A DNA stretch of 64,000 bases from Cycas panzhihuaensis (lineage: Eukaryota > Cycadophyta), in NCBI GenBank assembly GCA_023213395.1, contig CM041465.1, forward strand, positions 192,703,741 to 192,767,740. Reading direction: 5' to 3'. The notes below the pieces were generated by a model. The model worked only from the letters and a program-made list of their open reading frames with translations. It had not been told where the DNA came from and did no database searches. The position numbers were made by a program, and so were the translations under genes. Positions 56,470 to 64,000 of this stretch are shown here, in pieces (the first letter of the stretch is position 1; each line of letters starts with the position of its first letter).

Positions 56470-56945
56470 TGAAGAGAAAATATAATCATAGAAGCAATGT
56501 ATTAATAGAAATCTAAACCATGCAAAGAATAAATAACATAAATTAACCAAGCATACAACAACCTAGGAGATTTTAGCATAAGCATAGACCTTTTATTAAT
56601 TTAAGTAATAACTAAAGAATTACAAATATGAAAACCCCAACTCTTCTCTTTGACTCATCAAAGGCTTATCTAACCTTCTTATGTATGTTGTTACATAAGA
56701 ATATATATATATATAACTTTATATGATTGTTCTTTATAGTTTTACAATACAATGGGCATAAACCATGGGCTAAAAAATACCCCCATAAGACACACAAAAA
56801 AATTTCTCTAGGGCTCCTACTCTCAAACCCCTACCTAGGTGGCATTTAACCACCCAAACCCCCTAATTAGGGGACCTAAAATAGGGCCCCAAACCGCACA
56901 AATAGTCTTGGATATAATTCCTATAACTATATATCACTTATAAAG
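56470..56945 (-). repeat. Copia-8 5' LTR (partial)
   Basis: Defined on one side by the primer site; the other side abuts the Copia-3 LTR at 56950. It contains an (AT) run near 56702-56716. Confidence 0.55.
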
Positions 56946-56949
56946 TATT

Positions 56950-57628
56950 TATTGAGAAAACTAGAACCTAATAATAGAAAACTGCCACCAAGATTTAAAC
57001 TATTTTGTAACTAGTTACAAGAATTAAAACTAAAATTTAACATACAAGTTCTTAAACTAAAGATAATATAATAAATGAATTAGAAAGCCAAAGCATCACA
57101 TATACACCATATATAACATGGTAAAACCCTAGTAGTATGCTATGGAAACATCCACACAAGAAAGGTATTAATCTTTATTATCCAAGAATGGAGAAATATA
57201 TATAATCTGTAGCACAATACCCATAACAACAACAACCGGTCACCATAATCCTTATAGTATATCCAATACATCAAATAATATTATCATGATAGAAAAACAC
57301 CCTAAATTAGGCTATATAAGATAGTCATATAAGTTAAAAATTTTGATCATTAAATCTGGAGTATTTTGAATGAACGACTCTGATTCTCTTTACAATTTAG
57401 TATGTTTTATGGTGCTAGCTTTTTGGGTTAGGGGCTACTTCCCATAAACCCTCTCTTTATGGTGGGGGGGGGGGGGGGGGGGGGGGGGGGTTCTAGTTCC
57501 CCCTATATCCCTTAGATGAGTGGATCTCCTGCCCCCCTTGGATCCCCTCATGAAAGTTAAGGGGGAAACTACGCTACCAACCTATCAAAATTTTTACCTC
57601 CAAAACATTGTTATCGTATTATCTAATA
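56950..57628 (-). repeat. Copia-3 3' LTR, with 27-G run
   Basis: Homologous over its length to the 658-bp Copia-2 LTR, reversed. It is about 20 bp longer, mainly because of an uninterrupted run of 27 G (57464-57490) where Copia-2 has short G/C tracts. Confidence 0.88.
57464..57490. repeat. 27-bp poly-G homopolymer
   Basis: Uninterrupted G run in the Copia-3 LTR, preceded by ggt. Confidence 0.97.
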
Positions 57629-57639
57629 ATCTCTACCTT

Positions 57640-59550
57640 GACAACAATTTACCTGATACATTTTCTAGACCATTCATCACCCTTTCTATAAACCAAGAGA
57701 AGTCAACTACCATTTGAACTTCTCTAATAGTACTAGTTTTATGAATATGTTAGTATAATTTAATTTTGTATTAACCTTCTCAAGTACTACTCCACCTACT
57801 TCCATAACTTATGTAATAAAATGGTACTTAAGAGTAATATGATTTATCTTACTATGATAAGTTGGATTCTTTACTAAGTAAATGATACTTTAATTATCAC
57901 AAAATACATTTATATTTTTCTATTTCATTCTAAGCTCAACCAATAGACCTTGCAACCAGATTGCTTACTTATAAGTATATGTTATAGTAATATATTTTGC
58001 TTCTATAGTCGATAATATAATTGTACTCTATAATTTTAACATCCAACTAACTAGATCATTTGCATGACTAAACACATAACCTAAAGTATACCTTCTCTTA
58101 TATTAATCTTCTATAAAGTTTGAATCAACATATCTACAAACTTAATTACCTGTACCACTAAAAGTGATGCAATAGTTACTTGTTCCCCTCAAATATTGAA
58201 GCACTAATTTCATTATTGCCCAATGTTTCTTTCCTAGATTTGCCATAAACCTTAACTACACTGACTACATGTGAAATGTCAAGTATTGTACATACTATAA
58301 CATACATCAAACTTCCTACTACACTGGCATAAGGTATACAAGACATATAATCCATTTCTTCTTTACTACTAGGACTCATGCTTGAAGAAAGATTGAAATG
58401 GGAAGCCAATGTGATACTAATTGGTTTCACATTTTTCATACCAGATCTAGTTAGTACCTTCTCCATATATTTCTACTATGATAACCACAACTTATCATTT
58501 TTTCTATCTCTATGTACCTCCATGTTTAAGATTTATTTTATAGCTCCTAAATCTTTTAAATCAAAAGTCATAGCCAATTGAGCCTTTAACTTGTTGATTT
58601 CTACTATACTCTTGCTTACAACCATCATGTCATTAACATATAATACCAAGATAATGAATAAGCTATTATCTAAGAATTTAATATAAACACAATGATCATA
58701 CTCACTTCTTTTAAAATTTTAGCTCTCTTTGAAGGCATCAAACTTCTTGTACCATTGCCTGGGTAATTGCTTCAGGCCATACAATGCTTTTTTAACCCTA
58801 CAAATAGGTCTTTTCCTACCATCCTATACAAACCCTTTTGGTTAATCCATATAGATCTCCTCATCTAAATATCTATGTAGAAAAGTTATTTTTACATCTA
58901 ACTCCTTCAACTCTAAATCAAGAGAATCTACCAATGCTAATAGAACTTAAATTGAAATATGTTTAACAACTAGTAAAAGAATCTTATAAAAATTGATACT
59001 TACTTCATGTACGAAGCCTTTAGCCACTAGTCTTATCTTGTATTTATCAACCTTTCCATCAACATATATTTTCTTCTTAAAAACCTACCTATAACCAGTA
59101 GGCTTCTTACCATTTGAAACTTTTACTAAGTCCCATGAATTATTTTTCTTTAAAACATCTCTCTCTTCCTGCATAGCCTTCTTCCACTTATTACTATGGA
59201 TATCATCTACTACTTCCTAATAGTATGTAGGCTCACCATTATTAGAAACCAAAGCAATAGAAATAGAAGGGTTGTACTTATTAGGTGGATGATTGACTCA
59301 TGTAAATCTTCTAGTTGATGGAGAGTGTCCACATACTCCTATAAATATACTGCAGATTCATTTTTGAAAAACTCTTCCTACATTTCTATTTCCAAAGATG
59401 GTTGGGTCTCAAGCTTGACCTATTGATGTTTAGCATTTTGGTCCTGTTTCACTTCAACTTCTGGTTGCATTCTTAGGAGGACCTAGACTAAATTTCTTTC
59501 TATTCTTGTTTCAATTTAAATTGGGAGATACAAAGTTCAAGAAGATTTAA
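57640..59550 (-). pseudogene. Copia-3 reverse transcriptase and RNase H
   Basis: From the right: ETQPSLEIEM linker, KWKKAMQEERDVLKKNNSWD, KKALYGLKQLPRQWYKKFDA, then LYVNDMMVVSKSIVEINKL near 58640. Asn replaces the first catalytic Asp, so this copy was dead at RT. The open piece 58176-58466 (RSGMKNVKPISITLASHF) matches 16977-17246 of Copia-2. The RNase H end reaches the LTR at 57628. It contains many stops. Confidence 0.85.
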
Positions 59551-62154
59551 AAGACCACCTTTTCCCAACTCCTACTAAGGAGTCTTCACCTAGTAGTGCT
59601 ATCTAATAAAGTATGAATGGATGTAATGAAAGGCATGGATATAAAATAGGATAGTATAATCTGCTAACTTATACGACTTGACGAAGGAGTTCTAAATTTG
59701 AAGCTACACTAATAATATTCTCAATGTCCTTCCTAGGGACTCCTCTCGTGTAATCTTTTTAACCTTTGGGGTTCTACTTAGATGGAGGAGAGGGTAAGTA
59801 AATAGAAAAGTTGTTTGTCTTATTTTGTTCCTTGTCCTTGTTTATGCTCATTTTATTTTCTTTCTTTTTGTTTTTATTTTTTATTTTTTTATTTATAATC
59901 AATTTATCTTTCTTTTGATTTTGTTCTTTTTTCTTTTTGTTTCTTTTTTTCTTGGAGGTCTTGATGTTGTATCAATAAAACAAAGAAAGCAAGATGAATC
60001 TAGGCAATAAATAAGACTAAAAGACATAATTTATTCTTTTTTTTTTTTTTTTTTCTTTATTAATAATCAAAAGCAAACAAACTAGAAAAAGATGCATGCA
60101 AGTTTTTTTTTTTTATGTTTTTTTCTTTTTATTTCCAAAATGAAAGATGCACATGCAAATATAAAATGATCTTCCTACATATAATATGCACACTTCATGG
60201 AAAAAGGAATGATGCTATTAAAAGATGAAACACACTATATGATCATTTGTACAAGTTTTCCAAAGAGATCAATAACATGCAAATTAGTTGAGAGACTTTA
60301 TCTTTCATACATGTAACTAATTCTTTGAAAAGATGATGGATAATGTAAAAAGGAAGATATTTTGAGAAGATATTACTGTTGTTTTCTAATGATTTTTGGA
60401 CCAATGAGATCATAAGTAAACCATAAATATGAACCATAACTTTTATACAAAGTACTAGTTTTAAAGGTTTTATCACAATTAGAGCAAGAGAGGCCCCAAA
60501 AGGATCCTTGAACCCTTGTTAAACTAAAAAATTAGAGATATTTTTTCTTTTCAATGTTTTCAACTTTTTCTTTTAAAAGATAAAGAAACAAACTTGAAAG
60601 TAAAATCAATTAAACCACAAGACTATGAGATTGAAACTTCTTTCCTATTACAAATGAATGCCTCAGAATGGCAGTTTTCCTTTAAGATGATCAATTTTTT
60701 CATAAACTTTCCTATAAAATAAATTAAAGGAGAATAACAACAACTAAGAGAGGATAAACTACAACCCAACAATGCTAAAAGGAGTGGTAAATCACTTGAA
60801 ATACAAGCTGTTGTAGAAGAGTGAGAAGGGATAGCTAGATAAGTGGTGGAAGGATGGCCATGCCCTGCCCAAGCCTAACCCTTAAGGAACCCCACAAAGG
60901 GTTAGCCTTTCAACATATATTTCAAAGCCTAAAATGAATACATGATTAATGCAATAATTAGCTAAAGAAAATATTAATTTTTGAGCAAAAAACCACTTTT
61001 AAAATACTATGAAATAAGCTAGAAAATCAATAGAAAAGATGTTACCTAAATAGAAGAAGTTTAAAGCATGAAACTTTGATAAAAGTCCAAATAATTAAAT
61101 CTTAGAGCACTAACATTCAAATATCAATAACACACAAAGTTACAACATAAAAAATCTTACATGATTTCACCCATAAGTCTTTCTAAAATCAAACTTTCAG
61201 TCACATAATAGTAGTCTTCAAAAATCTCAAAGAAAACTCTAAAAAACCCACTATAAACTTAAGTAAATCACATCCTAACTCATCAATAATGAATCATAAA
61301 ACCTCCATCCTCATTCCTAGGTAATGAAGAGATCAAATCCCACTAAATTTGTGATGGCATGCAAAATTCCAAGGTGTTGGTCGAGTTTTATATGCATGAT
61401 AGTAAAAAATATGACCAGTCACATATTTTAACCTACAAAAATGTGACTTCACACTAAAAATGTGACCGGTCATGATTTTGGCAGTGCAAAAAATGCACGT
61501 ATGGAGATAAAAATTAACTTAAAAAAAGTTAAAATTTAATATTAAATAAAAATTTAAGCATAAATTTGACTTTGTAAATGAGTAACTTGGCCTAGAACAA
61601 GGTGAAAATACTAAATACAAGTCCAAAAATGATTGAAAAATGATAAAATTAGGTGAAATCAAGATCAAGATGTCAAAATAACAAGTTTTAAAGGAGGCAT
61701 GAGGTCAAATTGATCATGAAGAAAAGCTTTACTGCCATAGTTTAAGTCATTGGTAGGAGATAATAAAAATATAAACCACATCATCGTTCATCATAATTCA
61801 TTAAATAAGATTCATATATTTCTTCATTAAAACATTGCCTAATCTATGATCAAATAAACCATCATTCATTTTCTATGAAGCTATACAACAAACATATCAA
61901 AACTTATAAATATAAACCAATTATAAATCAAAGGCCAAGCTTGGGAGAAACATTTACCCCCTTGATACCTGAAGCTCCTATTGTAAAGGGGGAGATAGGA
62001 TGGTAAGAGGTGACAATAATATAGGTGATTGTTATTTTAGTGAAAGTGATGGGAATCAAATGAGGTATATGAATGATGAGGTGATGTAGCTCTATGAACT
62101 GACCTAAAGTGAATTCCATGGAATACAAAATCCAAAAGAAACTCTAGTTAGTAA
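59551..62154. other. AT-rich, no gene seen
   Basis: Low-complexity T-rich and A-rich stretches (poly-T near 60034-60052 and 60102-60128). Words gaccagtcac and gaccggtcat lie at 61410-61475. The short ORFs have no similarity. Confidence 0.6.
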
Positions 62155-62480
62155 GTCTACCCAAAAGGATTAGGTTTCTACTATTAAAAGACTATTACTT
62201 AGATCCTTTACCCAAAAGGATTGGGCATCTAACGCCATTAAAAACCTACCCAAAAGGACTGGATATCCAATGTCACCAAAACCTACCTAAAAGAAATGGG
62301 TATGTAATACCAAAATATCACCAAAAAACCTATCTAGTGTCCACAAACTGGATAGGACTTCACTACCATACAACATGCCCATAAACTAGATGGGACTTCC
62401 ATCACCAAACACCCATAAACTAGATGGGCCTCTACTATATAACTTACCCACAAATTGGATGGGACTTTACTATACATCTA
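62155..62480. repeat. Degenerate tandem repeat A
   Basis: Two related unit types of about 35-45 bp. The first contains 'acccaaaaggattggg' (four copies, 62155-62310). The second contains 'cccataaactagatggga' (four copies, 62330-62470). Both end in a 'cta(c/a)...acc' spacer. Confidence 0.8.
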
Positions 62481-62549
62481 GTCATAATTTATCTCTCTTT
62501 AACCATGTATTGAAGGAAAATCTTTTCACTAAATAAAAAGGATAGATTG

Positions 62550-62925
62550 CCATAGTTTGTCAGCTCAGTAATAGGTGACTTTTCAGAGCAAAACCATCAT
62601 AGATTAACCTTATTAATGGGGTAAGGGCTTTTGGAGGTCGATTATCATTGTTTAGCCTCATTAACAATCATTTTTGGAGGGTTCCATGTCATAGTTTAAG
62701 CTCATTAATAAGTAGAGGGGATTCAGAGTGATGTTTTATCAAAGTTTTAGCTCTTTAACAGATGAAAGGAAGTTTAGAGTATGATTCCTATCATAGTTTA
62801 GGCTCATCAACAGGTAAAGGTAATTTAGAGCATAGGTCCTATCATAGTTTAGACTCATTAATAGGGAAAAAGGGCTGAGAGTGTCGTTCTTTTAGAGATA
62901 AAAATCAAAATTACTATATAAGGTA
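62550..62925. repeat. Degenerate tandem repeat B, about 50-bp unit
   Basis: About seven units built on 'catagtttaggctcatta', 'aacaggtaaagg', 'tttagagtatgat' and 'tcctatca'. The three units from 62690 to 62860 are clearest. Confidence 0.82.
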
Positions 62926-63588
<663 letters not shown>

Positions 63589-64000
63589 AACTTTTTTGAA
63601 TGAAAAATGTAGTGATACAGTGCAAAAACCATAATTGTTGTACTTAAAATATGATTAATAAATGAAAAATATGATCAACCAATGAAAAGCCCAACTTTAG
63701 AATTTGGGACCATCGTAAAAAGTCATATTTTTTACTGTGAAGTCATGTTTTTTGCCTGTAAAATCATGTTTTTAATTACTTAGCCACACTTTTAGACCTT
63801 TAACCAATCAAAACTTCAAATAGATTTTTTTTTTGAAATGAAACAATGAAATTGATATGATTTAATGATGTGATGCAAGCCTTAGAGAGAGTGTAGATGT
63901 ATGAAAATAAGGGGATGGCTATCGATGAGCTCATGAGTCAGTTGGATGAGGCAGGATGGGGAATTTCGAGGGATTGTGGCCTCTCACGAGTGAGTGCATC
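63589..64000. other. No gene seen; three 20-bp near-repeats
   Basis: 63716-63780 has three consecutive units of about 20 bp on the theme 'aagtcatgttttttacctgt'. Otherwise unremarkable. Confidence 0.55.

Larger units (their letters stand above)
56200..56945 (-). mobile_element. Copia-8: 5' end of a Copia element, minus strand
   Basis: On the minus strand an LTR (56945 to 56470) ends TTCTCTTCA and is followed by the primer site TGGTATCAGAGTTGATGG (56450-56467) and the first about 54 codons of gag. The rest is missing, cut where Copia-7 begins. Its LTR is in turn cut by Copia-3. Confidence 0.72.
56950..59550 (-). mobile_element. Copia-3: 5'-truncated element of the Copia-2 family, minus strand
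   Basis: The 3' LTR is followed on the minus strand by RNase H, RT and the integrase-RT linker matching Copia-2 piece by piece. Similarity ends near 59550, before integrase; the 5' half is missing. Confidence 0.87.

Noticed and set aside
60034-60128. Poly-T runs as possible poly-A tails of reversed LINE or SINE copies
   Set aside because: No LINE or SINE body is visible next to them; simple low-complexity sequence is enough.

Overview
This window looks like the repeat-dense intergenic DNA of a large plant genome. Every recognisable coding segment belongs to a plant-type LTR retrotransposon (Ty1/Copia or Ty3/Gypsy), or to host-derived sequence carried inside one. I see no intact host gene, rRNA, tRNA or CRISPR array. 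The Copia primer sites match initiator tRNA-Met. The Gypsy elements include a Tat-lineage member with a second RNase H. The captured pieces are plant-specific: a plant mobile domain gene and a phragmoplast kinesin-12 coiled coil. A seed plant or fern with a large genome fits; I cannot name the species.

Layout, left to right. 1-1721: decayed tail of a Tat-type Gypsy element (second RNase H, polypurine tract, start of 3' LTR). 1727-8113: complete Copia-1 on the minus strand, 356-bp LTRs and target duplication CATTC. 8119-10370: AT-rich, unassigned. 10375-23760: decayed Gypsy-2 on the minus strand, split by Copia-2 (13137-18463, plus strand, 658-bp LTRs). Downstream of its integrase Gypsy-2 has a Lys/Glu-rich extra reading frame. 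24184-24450: degenerate minisatellite. 26070-28560: 3' part of Copia-4 (minus). 28668-34353, resuming at 50739: Copia-5 (plus), which retains gag but no pol and carries an antisense, intronless kinesin-12 fragment.

34354-50733: a 16.4-kb Tat-type Gypsy element (Tat-1, plus) inserted into the 3' LTR of Copia-5 with target duplication CATGT. It has 2.5-kb LTRs, gag, protease, reverse transcriptase, RNase H and integrase. Downstream are an antisense plant-mobile-domain gene with two introns that splice in frame, and then a second RNase H in the sense direction. Almost all its reading frames are broken by frameshifts.

50769-59550: a junkyard of truncated Copia elements. Copia-6 and Copia-7 (plus) are related to each other; Copia-8 is a minus 5' end; Copia-3 (minus) belongs to the Copia-2 family and has a 27-G run in its LTR. 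59550-64000: AT-rich, with two adjacent minisatellites (62155-62480, 62550-62925) and a roughly 250-bp TA microsatellite.

The order of insertion is partly readable. Copia-2 is younger than Gypsy-2, and Tat-1 is younger than Copia-5. The most notable content is cellular gene sequence riding in retroelements: the antisense spliced PMD gene in Tat-1 and the kinesin-12 fragment in Copia-5.
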